The notes beneath the pieces are model-generated. The model was not told the DNA's origin, ran no database searches, and was given only the letters and a program-made list of their open reading frames with translations. This document shows, piece after piece, positions 1 to 10,116 of a stretch of 64,000 bases of DNA. Position 1 is the stretch's first letter. Each line of letters begins with the position of its first letter. The translations under genes and the position numbers were made by a program. Source of the stretch: Balamuthia mandrillaris (Eukaryota; Discosea; Longamoebia; Balamuthiidae); assembly GCA_031835245.1 (NCBI GenBank), contig JAVKOQ010000144.1, positions 74,786 to 138,785 on the forward strand, in the 5' to 3' direction.

Positions 1-1488
1 ATAGAACGTAGGGAAAGAAAAACCCAGTACCAGTTTCTCGTCGCTATGTATGCCACCGAGCAAGCCCACACCAGCTGACAACGTGGCAACGTCATGTTGG
101 TTTACAAAGGCCTTTTCATGGTTGTAGTTGGTGTGACGGGGCACGGCCAAGTATTGCAAGAAGAGGTCCTCGTCATAGTTTCCTTGCTTACGAAGCAAGT
201 CTAGTTTATGGTACAGCACTACCGCCTTGAGCTGGTTGAAAGAGCCAGCAAGTCCATTCACAAAACCCCAAAGCTGCATTTAAATATCATAGTTATGTGA
301 AGAAAAAAATGAGTAACTTTGTTTTTGCTATCGTAGTCTCTCCCTCTCTCGCTCTCTCTCTCTCTCTCTCAGTCTCGCTCATACGTACTTTGTTGATATA
401 CCGTTCTCTGGCTTCCAAGTCACGGTCAAGGTCAACATCGCCAGTAGGGTTCAACTTGGCGATGTAAAAATCAATAAACGTGGAGGAATCAACAATGTCA
501 GGCTTTAATGCGCGCAGTTCTTCCATTTGCTCCAAGGAGAGCTGAGAGTGGACTTCACGCTCTCCAAACGAACACTTCGAAAGCGCTATGTCCTCTTTTA
601 TTAATTGAACCACGTTCTCGATGTTGTTGGCTTCCTCGCTGTGGAGCAACTCTTTGAGCTGGTATTGAAGCATCTTTAGATACTAAAGCAAGAAGAAGAA
701 GAAGAAGAACAAGAACAAGAACAAGAACGAAGAAGAAGAAGAAGAAGAACAAGAAGAGGAAGACATCAGAGGAGGATAATCTCACCTGTTTCTTGTTGAG
801 TTCCATCTTAGCCAGCTTATGAAAAGCCATTAGCGTGAAGTTACTTATATCCTTTGTTGTAGTCTTCTCATCAAAAGGATCGATCAGCTTCTGATCCAAC
901 ACGGTCGGATGGAGCGGTGCACGACTGGCCTGACCGGGCTGTGCGTTCTCTCTGGGCGGCGCGTCGTTGAAGTAGAGGTTGAGCTCCCTGATCAACCACT
1001 GGATGGTGTCCTGGCGTTCGGCGGCGGACGCGTTGGCAAAGGACACGAACTTGTGGCGCAGCTCTGCTTTTTGGTAGAGCGTTCCTTTGGAGTAGACTCG
1101 CCCAAAGTCATCCAGCAACTGCGCCAGATAGCGTCAACAAAAAGGAAGAAAGAAGAGAGTGACGAAGAGAAGAGAAGAGAAGAGAAGAGAAGAGAAGAGA
1201 AGAGAACGACGAAGAGAACGACGAAGAGAACGATGAAGAGAACGACGAAGAAGAGAAGCGAAAAATGAAACCTTTTCAATTTCTTTGGTATGTTGACCAT
1301 CTTTGTTGGTGTTGATGAGGTGAAGCAGCGAGAAGAAAAAGTGCTCCTTGGTGCCAGCAGCCAACGAGGCCAACACTTCCTCTCTTCGCTCAGCCAGGGC
1401 AAAGCGTTCCACCCAATCCAAGTTCCTACAACCAAAACGTTAAACGATCTCTCTCTCTCCTAAAGCTCTTTGGCCTTCAAAAAAAAGA

Positions 1489-1568
<80 letters not shown>

Positions 1569-1597
1569 TAAGACAACAACAACAACAACAACATAAG

Positions 1598-1633
<36 letters not shown>

Positions 1634-1709
1634 TAAGACAACAACAACAAGAGAAGAATGAGAAAAGAAAAAAAAAAACGAAGCGTACGTACAATTGAAG
1701 GTCTTCCAT
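1..1709 (-). CDS. unrecognised conserved-looking protein, 5' part, cut by window start
   Basis: Five exons can be joined in phase on the minus strand: 1709-1693, 1425-1272, 1118 to about 787, 673 to about 389, and 276 to beyond position 1. The product starts MEDLQLNLDWVERFALAERR and runs on with regularly spaced helical, hydrophobic segments, about 350 residues before the edge. No catalytic motif, signal peptide or membrane segment was seen and I do not recognise the family. The start is the first ATG of exon 1. The alternative is an upstream exon (about 2144-1863, ending at a GTGAGT donor) that joins in phase and would add about 90 residues from an ATG at 2144. All introns carry pyrimidine-rich simple repeats on the sense strand. 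The exon chain is well supported by phase; the function is unknown. Confidence 0.7.
671..760. repeat. GAA/GAACAA microsatellite
   Basis: Imperfect GAAGAA and AAGAAC units fill the intron between exons 3 and 4 of the first gene. On the sense (minus) strand it reads as TTC/GTT. Confidence 0.85.
1162..1262. repeat. AAGAG/GAACGA microsatellite
   Basis: AAGAG units pass into GAACGAC/GAACGAT variants. It lies in the second intron of the first gene and is pyrimidine-rich on the sense strand. A closely similar repeat with the same GAACGATGAAGAG variants occurs at 5.8-6.05 kb. Confidence 0.85.
1490..1655. repeat. (CAA)n microsatellite with ATAAGA interruptions
   Basis: About 160 bp of CAA units with regularly repeated ATAAGA interruptions, inside the first intron of the first gene. 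The long poly-Cys and poly-Val frames across it are artefacts. Confidence 0.9.
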
Positions 1710-2216
1710 CCTAGGTTATGTATGTGCGTTGTGTGTGTGTTAACAACGATAAGGACAGACGTACAGTATGCGCAAAGAGCGTACGGAATTAAAAACAATA
1801 ATGAAACCGAAAAGAGCTCCTCTTTTATTCTCGCAGTGGCGAAAACAGGGTTTTTGGTGAACTCACCGATAACTTTTCTGGGCATCCCATTGCAATGGGG
1901 TTTTGTCGTGCATTTGGGGCGTTGATGCGCAGCGATCTGTCCCGCATATTCGGTTGCGGAACGCTCGAGAAACGGACACATTTTGCTCGTTGCCGAAGTG
2001 GAGGGAGGGTTTCGTGGTTTGGGCTTCGTGAACGCATTCCTCGCATTCCAGCAAACTCGAAGAAAACGTGAAGAAAATAGTTGGCGAAATGAAGAAAGAA
2101 ATGAAGGATGTTCCTAATGAGGGAACGTGTTTTTTGTTAATCATAAACGAAAGAAATGAAAGGAGAAAAGAAGAATGAGAAGGGTTTTATAATAAATAGT
2201 GGTGATTATTGTTTGG
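1710..2216. other. intergenic or 5' leader of the first gene
   Basis: This lies between the start of the first gene and the stop of the next minus-strand gene. It contains an open stretch (2144-1863, minus) that ends in a good donor (ATCG|GTGAGT) and may be a 5' exon, coding or untranslated. Nothing else was recognised. Confidence 0.4.
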
Positions 2217-2649
2217 TTATGGGTGTTGTTGATGGTTGTTGTTGTTGGCGGTGGACTCGGCAGCAAAGACAAGAGTTTGGAGGAGCGTAGGATCAGGGCT
2301 AAAGCCTGTTGTCGCAAAGGAGGTTGAGGTCGTCGCGGTAGAAGATGAAGGAGTAGAGGGGGAGTGGCGTTGAGATGAAGGAGGAAGGCGATGAGTTGGG
2401 TCAGGAGGCCGCTCCACTTTGCGCTCGTAGATGACGAAACCGTCGTCGTCCTCGTCATTACGTTCATAGTAGACGATAGAGTGTTCTTCGTTTGCATTAG
2501 TCTCATCACCGTCACGATCGCTTTCGCTCAAATCATCTTCCTCTTCTTCCGCTTCTTCAGAGCTGTTGTTATCGTCGTCATCAGCTTTTTCAGCCGCTAT
2601 CATCGCCCATTCTTCCACTTCTTCAATGCCATCCAAGTCCGATGACCAG

Positions 2650-2682
<33 letters not shown>

Positions 2683-3188
2683 GTTTCAAAACCAAGTTGA
2701 TTCTCCTCTTTTTGATCATCTTCTTCCTCTTCTCGCTCTTCGCGTTCTTCGTTTTTTTGACGTTTCGAAGTTTTTGCCATCGTTTCGCTTTTTCTCGGTC
2801 TTCCTGGTCCTCTTCGAGTTGTTGACGTTGTTCCTCTTCCCCTTCGTGTTCCTGTTCGAGAAGAAGGCTCGTCACTGCGAGATCTACTCCTCTGTTTCAC
2901 GGGAGATTGTTGACTTGTATATTCGTGAACATCTCCCATTGTCAAGAGGGCCTTTAACGAGGCTGTTCGCCGTTTGGATGGAGCGGACACGTTGTTCTGT
3001 GGCAAGGGAGCCCGTTGCGATTCGTTGCCCCATCCGAACCATGATGTGGCACACATCCCGCATACCACTTTGTCCCTCCCTTTGTTGATGTATGTACACG
3101 CTAGTTATCACAGAAAAAAGTTTGGTTAGTTACAGAAGGAATTGAAGAAGAGAAACTAAAGCGAAAGCGAAGCGATGAAAGAACGAGA

Positions 3189-3219
<31 letters not shown>

Positions 3220-4641
3220 CAAGTAACGCAAGAGAGGAAGTTAATAAGATAATTCGAACCAGTACACATCCACTCATCCGGCCCGAGAGTAATGAGCTGG
3301 TCTGCTTCGGGTTGGGTTTGAGTTGTGCCTGCTTTGTTTGTGGAGGAACTGGGTGACTCCTCTTTCGCCTTCATCTCGTTTCTCTCTTCCTTCATGGCTT
3401 GTCTGGCGGTTGATGTTCTTCTTCTCTTGACTTTACGTTCTGTCTTCTCAGGCTTGTTCCCTTTGCTCGTTGATCGTGATCGCTTCTTTTGGTCTACCTC
3501 TCGATAGACGAACTCATAGTTCGCGCACTTCTCTGCATTCGGCAAATTCTCGATGGCAGCTTTTACTTGTGGTGAAAATCCAAACAACTATAATTGATTT
3601 CAGTCAGTTGGAAAACCAAAAACAAACAGCGTAAAACAGAAAACTTCATACCGCTGGGCCGCTAATGTGACCAGACATGTGGGGACTACGAAATATCTCC
3701 CAGAGTTGCTTCCACGCAGCACTAGCTGACTTTCCATTGACCTTTAAAGATGGATCATCCTTGGTGGTTATCCTAAACTCAGGACGAGGTCCTCCGTTGT
3801 CAACAATCTCGCAAGTATAAACGCTGCGCCCACCAGGGGCACTGCTGTTAAACTCCCGGATGCTGCAAGTTCGGTAGATGAAGAATGACAATTAAAAAAA
3901 TGAGAAGAGAAGAGAAAAGGAAAGAGCGAAGGAGAACAGAAAACAGAGAAGCGGAAAGGGCAAGGAATAGGTGAGAGAGAGGGTGCTGAAAAATACCTGG
4001 TAAAGCCAACAGGCCAGATGTACTTAGTGTTGTGGAAGTGTGAACGGTCGTAGACCACTTTTCCGAGACTCAGGACGGTAGTTCCTTCACGCGTGAAGGG
4101 AAGTGTTATTTTGCCGCTGAACCTTCGCCTGCGCTTGACAGGAGGTTCCTCTTTGTTGTCTTGTTGCCTTTTGTTCGTTTGTTCAACTCCTGCCTTCTTA
4201 ATTCTCAGTTTGGGGGTAGTCTTAGTTGGTGGGGAGGTTTTGCTGGCTGATCCTGATGAGTTGTTAGAATATAACTCAAACATCAACCAATTTAATTGTG
4301 TTAAAGGACATACCATTTGCTGTATGGCATGAGGAGCACGTGCAAGCGTTCTTACATTTTGGGCACGACCAAGAGCTTGTCTCAGTGACGGCGTGGAGAC
4401 TTGTGCCGTTATTAGTTGGCGAGGATTGGGCTACAGAATCTAAATTGGGAAAGATAGTTTGGTAGTGTTGACGTAGGCAGGAAAAACAGTAACAAAGATT
4501 GCAACTGGTGCAAGATATGCAGGCTTGGTGATTATGAATGGAGAAGCTTGCATGGCATTGGTGACAATATGTACATTTCTCGTCTCTCTGCTAAGTTTAA
4601 GTTTGCATCACATTTTGCAGAGAGGGAGGGAGGGAGGGAGA

Positions 4642-4672
<31 letters not shown>

Positions 4673-7667
4673 TTACAGAAAACATACCTCAGATGGAGGG
4701 ACGGACAAGGCGTTGTTAAGGATGCGGTGCTTAAGTCCCTTGGCAGTCAGAGAGGCCAAGGAAGAGACGGGTTGCTTTGCCTCTGCGAATTTATCATTTA
4801 CAGAGTTATCGCCGTGAGTTGAGCTATCTTTGGTCGGCTTTAAATTGTTGTTGTGTGTGTGGTTCTTCTGTTGTCCTTCGGTTTGATGTTCGTCATGCTC
4901 TTGGTTCGCTATATTGTGCAGTTGAGTAGGTGTTGTTTTTTGTTCCTTCTTTCTGGTCTGTTTCTTCTTTAAGTCACTTGTCCATTCGCAAACTTCACAT
5001 TCAGTTCGAATGTTGTTCTTGAAGCCACAGCGCTTGCACATCCAACGCCCTACCCCGACCGTGTCTAGACCATTGGTGTTATTCTCGCTGAGAGCAAGGT
5101 CTTCCTCCTTGTAGAGAGTAGCGGTGATGTCTGGTAATGCTTGCTCCACGCTTACGACTTTCCGAAGTCGCCGCTTCCGCCGCAAAACATTGGTTTCTTT
5201 CTTCTCGTCTTCTTGCTTGGGGCTGAGGGGTGTATTATGGTTTGTCTCTCGTACATCCTGGCTAGGCTGATCCATCACAGCTGCGCCATTGTCGGTTTGG
5301 ACTGAAGAATGCCGTTCCTTCCGTGTTGTGCTAGACTCCCTGTAATGTCTCTCTCTGTCTTTCCCGCTTTTGTCATCCTCTCTTGTTGTAGAACTATCAC
5401 TATGGTGTCGGCTGTCACGGTGTTCATGCTTGCCATGCTTCCTTTCACTTTTTTCTCTAGCTGTAGGACTATCTCTAGGGTGCCGTCTGTCACGGTCATC
5501 ATATCTTCGGTGGCTTCTTTCTTCCCTGCTCGGCTCACTGAAGTGAGAACGATTACCACGCCGTGTATGCCTATCTGGGGATCGCCGCTTGGCCTCGCTT
5601 GACTCATAAGACCGAGACAAAAGCTCTCTCGAAGCAAAAGAGACGTGCACGGTATGTCCTTTTAGAGTGATACCGTCCATTTGTGCGACGGTTAAAGTTG
5701 CCGCATCTTCCTGCTCAAACTCGATGAACACATCACTGTTTGCCAAACACGTAATGTACTCGATTAGCAGAGAGATAGAGAGAAGAGAAGAGAGAAGAGA
5801 AGAGAAGAGAAGAGAAGAGAAGAGAGAAGAGAAGAGAGAAGAGAAGAGAAGAGAAGAGAAGAGAAGAGAAGAGAAGAGAAGAGAAGAGAAGAGAAGAGAA
5901 CGACGAAGAGAAGAGAAGAGAAGAGAAGAGAACGACGAAGAGAAGAACGATGAAGAGAAGAGAACGATGAAGAGAAGAGAACGATGAAGAGAAGGACGAA
6001 GAGAACGATGAAGAGAAGCGAAGAGAAGAGAACGATGAAGAGAAGAGAAGCATGTAAAGCACGAACCCTCCCTGTCTGTTTTCGGAAATACCCCGAAGAT
6101 TGCTTATTGTGCCGTAAACGGAAAACATGTTTATGTATTCTTGAGGTGTCTGCAAAGGGCAGTTGCGAATGAGCAAAGTCTTGCTGTGATAATCGGGCGG
6201 AGGTTCGAGTGGACGAGAATTATCCATCTGAGACGGTGGTGGATAGGCTGGCGGAGGTGGATAAGATGGAGGTGATGAAGTTGGGCGAGTTTCTTTTGTA
6301 GCACTTGAGGCAGTGGAAAAGTTTTGGACATTCGCCGATTTATCTGTGCTCCAGCTCATTTCCTCTAACCCCAACGGTGAAAGCGTCCGGTCACCAAAAG
6401 ATCTGTGTTTCAGAATACAAGGCGTCATCAAGCAAGCACACAACCTCGCACCGTCAAGAACAAACAACGAAGGACAAGGTACCTTTCTAGAGGAGGAAGA
6501 GAGTTTGAATCAACAGCATTGCTGCTGGGTGCCGCTTCGCCTGATTGGGCGGAAGCAAGAGCGGTTAGTAAAGCGGCGCGTGCGACTTGGGTTACTCCCA
6601 CGCGATTGATGAGGGCCAGCAAAGCAACCAGTTGAGCAGGGTTAAGATCCTTCAGTGATGGAGAAGTGCCTGTGCCTTGCGGGACTGCTCCTTGCGGAAG
6701 GAACAGAGGTGAGTCATGTGTAATAAATGGAGATGTATCTTGTGGAACGTATGAGGATGTGTGTTGGCTCAGAGGGAACGGGACCGAAAGGAGGTCAGAG
6801 GGTTGCATAGATTCGAATAATGTGACGAAGGATGGAGGGAGTTGAGACGGCGGGGAGGGAGGTCGATATTGTGGTGACGGGGATGGAGGCAATTGGATTG
6901 GAGGCGGTGTAGAGGATGGGTGTTGTGGTGGTTCAAATGAATAAAACGGCTCGTTTCGTTGAGACCAATTGCTGGAACTTGGGTTAACCCTTTGCCTAGC
7001 AGCCTGGTTGCCTTCACTCCTATCTGGCTCATCGTCTCGGTTTGACAGCATGGACCTTCTGTGGGGAAGCTCTTGGCTTCGTCGGAGCCGAACGTCAGGC
7101 CTGTTCCTATCCTTCATCCTTTCTCTATTTCTGTCCCTATCTCTATCCCTATCTGTGTGTCTATCCCCGTCCTTGCCCTTGCCCTTGCCACTGTCCCGGT
7201 CCCTATCCCTTGCTCCTGTTCTATGCTCACTATCACCTTCATGGTGGCGCGCCCGGCGAGGTTTCATTGGGGAACGCACTGGCGAATGTAACGGGTCTTC
7301 CCGTTCGCCAGATGAAGAGAGGAGCCGAGTATTTGTTTTATGGTCTGGCCTGGGCTGCCGCTTTTGTGCATAGCAAACCTCTGGATGGTGCAACAAGAAA
7401 CAACAGTCAAACGAAGGGCGTCAATTGGGACAAAGTAGGGACAGTGGGCAACTCACTCATTGTTATTCCATCCCTTTCTTGCTTGTTCTCGTGCTCAATG
7501 GCCTTTGTTGCAGCCTCTTCGGAATCAAACTCCACAAAGGCAAAGTCATGCGTACCACAAAAGATACTCACGATGTTGCCATACCGGCCAAAGATATCCC
7601 TTACGTGCTTCTTGTCAAAGCCAGTGCGGAGGCCCTTTACGTAAATCTTATTTGGCAGGTACTCCAT
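2217..7667 (-). CDS. multidomain RRM / RanBP2-finger / CDCA7-type finger / FYRN-FYRC / AT-hook protein
   Basis: Nine exons join in phase (ends approximate): 7667-7471, 7380-6485, 6403-6066, 5757-4688, 4587-4310, 4257-4009, 3877-3653, 3587-3262 and 3103-2217, giving about 1,450-1,500 residues. The order is RRM1 (NKIYVKGL, FAFVEF); RS/RD-rich and Pro-rich linkers; RRM2 (KTLLIRNCP, VFIEFE), split by a microsatellite intron; an RS region; a RanBP2 finger (WMCKRCGFKNN..CEVC); a zf-4CXXC_R1/CDCA7-type finger (CTYCHQC, CYCFSCLRQHY, WSCPKCKNACTCSSC); FYRN (FHNTKYIWPVGFTR); FYRC (YTCEIVDNGG, FGFSPQVKAAIENLP); a second RanBP2 finger across a splice junction (WMCTACTYIN..CGMC); an AT-hook (RRGPGRPRK); and an acidic tail. 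By family, these parts bind RNA and chromatin, so a nuclear co-transcriptional role is inferred. The start is the first in-frame ATG. The 4688/4587 junction is the key join; without it there would be two genes. Confidence 0.72.
3200..3219. repeat. (GA)n
   Basis: Dinucleotide tract in the last intron of the multidomain gene; it reads (TC)n on the sense strand. Confidence 0.8.
4620..4672. repeat. GGGA/(GA)n
   Basis: GGGA units followed by GA units inside the 100-bp intron that links the RRM half to the CDCA7-finger half. It reads CT-rich on the sense strand, just upstream of the acceptor. Confidence 0.85.
5771..6052. repeat. AGAAG microsatellite, about 280 bp
   Basis: AGAAG/AGAGA units with GAACGATGAAGAG variants, filling the intron that splits RRM2. 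It is pyrimidine-rich on the sense strand. Confidence 0.9.
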
Positions 7668-8514
7668 GCAGCCAGGAGAACAAAACGAAAACGAAAACCA
7701 ACTGCAAGAGCGCACAAAAGAGGATACGAGGCAAAGGACTGCAGCGAGTAGCACTGCGGTAAAGCTGGAAAAAAAAGTAGTAGTCAGCGAGCCAAACAGG
7801 GCTAAACATTTCAAATGAAAACAAAAACAACCGCCCAAGAAGTGATCAAACCTTGGTCAGTTACCCCGAAGGAAAGCCTACTCTGCAAATAGCTCCACGT
7901 TCGTTCTTGCTCAGCAGGTACCGCTACCCAAAGCCTCCCTGCAGTTCGTTGTTCGCCTGGCTGTGTCAAAAGAGAAGGGTGAAAAGCGCCAGGGGGGGAG
8001 CAAGCCGTTAGCGGAGTGGGAGCCGCGCGCGTTCTTTTTCCCTGAGAAGCACTCCTCAGACATTGATAGATCGTCCCCTCGATCAACGTCCAGTCATTAA
8101 TCAAAGCGCACATTACCCGAAAACCCCCGAAATCTTGTTACCCCGCAACGCACATGAAAACTGAAAGAAACAGAACGAGGAAGCGGGGACGGGGGGGGAA
8201 AGCAGGAAGCAGAGCAAAGTCTGTATGTTTCTTGAAAAAAAAAAGTGTTATTGTTTTTTTTTTTTCCTTCTTCTTCGTCTTCGTCTTCTTCTTACGGGAG
8301 AGCAGGTTATTGTTAAGTTGTGAGGTGTGTACAAGGCAACATGAATCTTCAAAGGTGGGAGCGGGTACCGCCCATGCAATGGATGAGAGGTGAACAAAAA
8401 AAAAACAAGAACAGCAGCATTGCTATCCAAATGCAAAGTATATACATCCGTACGGTCGGCTGGTTCCCCGCTCATAGTTGAACGGCGGGCGGGGTTCCAC
8501 AATAATAAATAGGA
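7668..8514. other. intergenic region upstream of the multidomain gene
   Basis: No coding exon is supported. It holds mononucleotide A and T runs and a TTCTTC stretch at 8266-8295. The minus frame upstream of the ATG at 7667 stays open but has no ATG. It probably contains the promoter of the 7.7-kb gene and the 3' end of the 10.1-8.5 kb gene. Confidence 0.5.
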
Positions 8515-9915
8515 TTAGGTCTTCATGCTGCTGCGGTTGGCCTTGTCCTTTCCATTGTTGTGCGTGACGATGGGCACGGTGTAACCCTCGCATTTCCATC
8601 CGTATTTGGAGGTTAGTGTGACTCCGAATTTGAGCTCCTTGGAGAGTCGTTTCAGCTTGACCTCCACTACCCCACAACCGTCTTTCGTTTTCATGGACTT
8701 GTCCATGTCGATCATAAAGTTCTGTTCGCTCTCGGGGAAGGTCTTAGAGATAGGCACGTCGAGCAGGTGGAAGGAAATCTCGTTCCAGTCAAAGGGGAAG
8801 TTACAGTTGATCTGAAGCCGTATCTTCTTGCCAACGCCCTTGGTAACCCGCAACCGTCCATGAGGCTCAATGGGGAACCACTTCCCACCAAAGTGCCGCG
8901 GCTTGTGAAACAGCGTCAACTGCATCTCCTTTGGCTCGGAGCCCAATGAAGGTACCATGGTGGCCATGGGTCGGGGAGATGTAGGCGCAGATCGTGGAGA
9001 AGAGGCAGGTGAGGAGGAGGACGAAGAGGAGGCGGAGTGGGTAGGGGGCGCACCGCCGCGAGAGTAGGGCGGATGCGGCTTGAGTTGAGAAAAGGCTTGA
9101 GAGGCAGGATAGGCAACAGGAGAAGAGGGTGGTGCAGCAGGTGTGCTGGACATCATCGAACCGTTCCGTATGGCTAGCGAAGGTATCGGGATGGACTCGA
9201 ACCTGTACTGCGGCGGCATGTGGTCTGAGAACATGGGTTGCTGCTGTGGCTGGGGTTGTGGCTGTTGTTGGCTCTGAGGAGGAGGGTTGAAAAACTGGAC
9301 AGGAGGTGGAACGAAAGGCGGCACGTGGACCCGCATGTTTGCAAGTGGGAAGTGATCTTTTTGTTGTCTCGGGTGGGGCGGTGCTTGTACCTGCTGTCGC
9401 GCCAGCTGGTGTTGGTGTTGATGGGACTCCCGTTTCTTCTCCTCGGCTTGAGCCTCCTCGGCTTGCATCTGTGCTCTGGCCTGGGCTTCCGCCTCACGCA
9501 AAGCAGAGTTCGAGTTGTGGGCGTGGTGATGGCTGCCGCCCGATAGTTCCATGTACTCGGGGCCATCCAACGAGTTCGATAGGTACTGCTGTATGTGCAG
9601 TCTGGCATAAACATCATCTGCACCAGCACAAGCCATCACAAACGAGCAGATGGTAAGTCAAAGTCTGTGCAAGTAAGAAACACTAGAACTGAAAAACAAA
9701 AAACAAAAACAAAAAAGAGAAAAGAAAGCTGAAGCAAAAAAAAAAGTCGGGGCTATGAGAAAGAAAAAAAACATATGACAAAACTGACTGGTGAAGTTTC
9801 GGGGTCGGGGCGCCAAACCCCCACCCCCTTCCCCCCCAAAGCAGCCAACAAAAGAAAATAAAACACAAAGAGTGCAGAACGAACTAAGAGAAAAACGTTG
9901 GGGGCACAGAAACGT

Positions 9916-9952
<37 letters not shown>

Positions 9953-10116
9953 CCCATGAATTCCAAAAGAGGAGAAAGCAAAAAAAAAAACAAGAGCAAC
10001 ACGGGGGGAGAAACACAAAGAGAGAGAGGAGGAGAAGAAGCAACAAACTGCTGCCTTACTAGCTACGTACCATCAGAGGAAACCAGGAACTCGTAGGGGT
10101 AGCCTTGTGTTTCCAT
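8515..10116 (-). CDS. Gln/Pro/Ser-rich protein with unrecognised C-terminal domain
   Basis: Exon 1 (10116-10071) encodes METQGYPYEFLVSSD plus one base, ending at GATG|GTACGT. Exon 2 (9617-8515) starts after GTGCTGGTGCAG and joins in phase. The protein of about 380 residues has a short N-terminus, a His/Gln/Glu-rich stretch, Pro/Gln- and Ser/Pro-rich disorder, then an ordered region of about 130 residues (from KEMQLTLFHKPRHFGGKW) that alternates in a beta-sandwich-like way and contains CNFPFDWNEISFHLLD. The layout of low-complexity activator-like sequence followed by a compact domain resembles transcriptional regulators, but this is inference and I cannot name the domain. Without exon 1, an ATG at 9636 could start translation, but that codon lies in what looks like intron sequence. 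Confidence 0.65.
9918..9946. repeat. (GA)n
   Basis: Dinucleotide tract within the 450-bp intron of the preceding minus-strand gene; it reads (TC)n on the sense strand. Confidence 0.8.

Noticed and set aside
1440-1981. Poly-Cys / poly-Val open frames
   Set aside because: Translation of the CAA microsatellite in an intron; no coding character outside it.
2600-2875. Lys/Glu-rich frames opposite the acidic tail
   Set aside because: Shadow frames of the acidic C-terminus of the multidomain protein.
4673-4690. End of a separate RRM/RanBP2 gene at the in-frame TAA near 4.67 kb
   Set aside because: A GTATGT donor sits just before the stop and an acceptor 100 bp on restores frame straight into the CDCA7-type finger, which has no start of its own.
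9634-9639. Start of the Gln/Pro-rich gene at ATG 9636
   Set aside because: It falls in the GTGCTGGTGCAG acceptor region; a small upstream exon (METQGYPYEFLVSSD) joins in phase.
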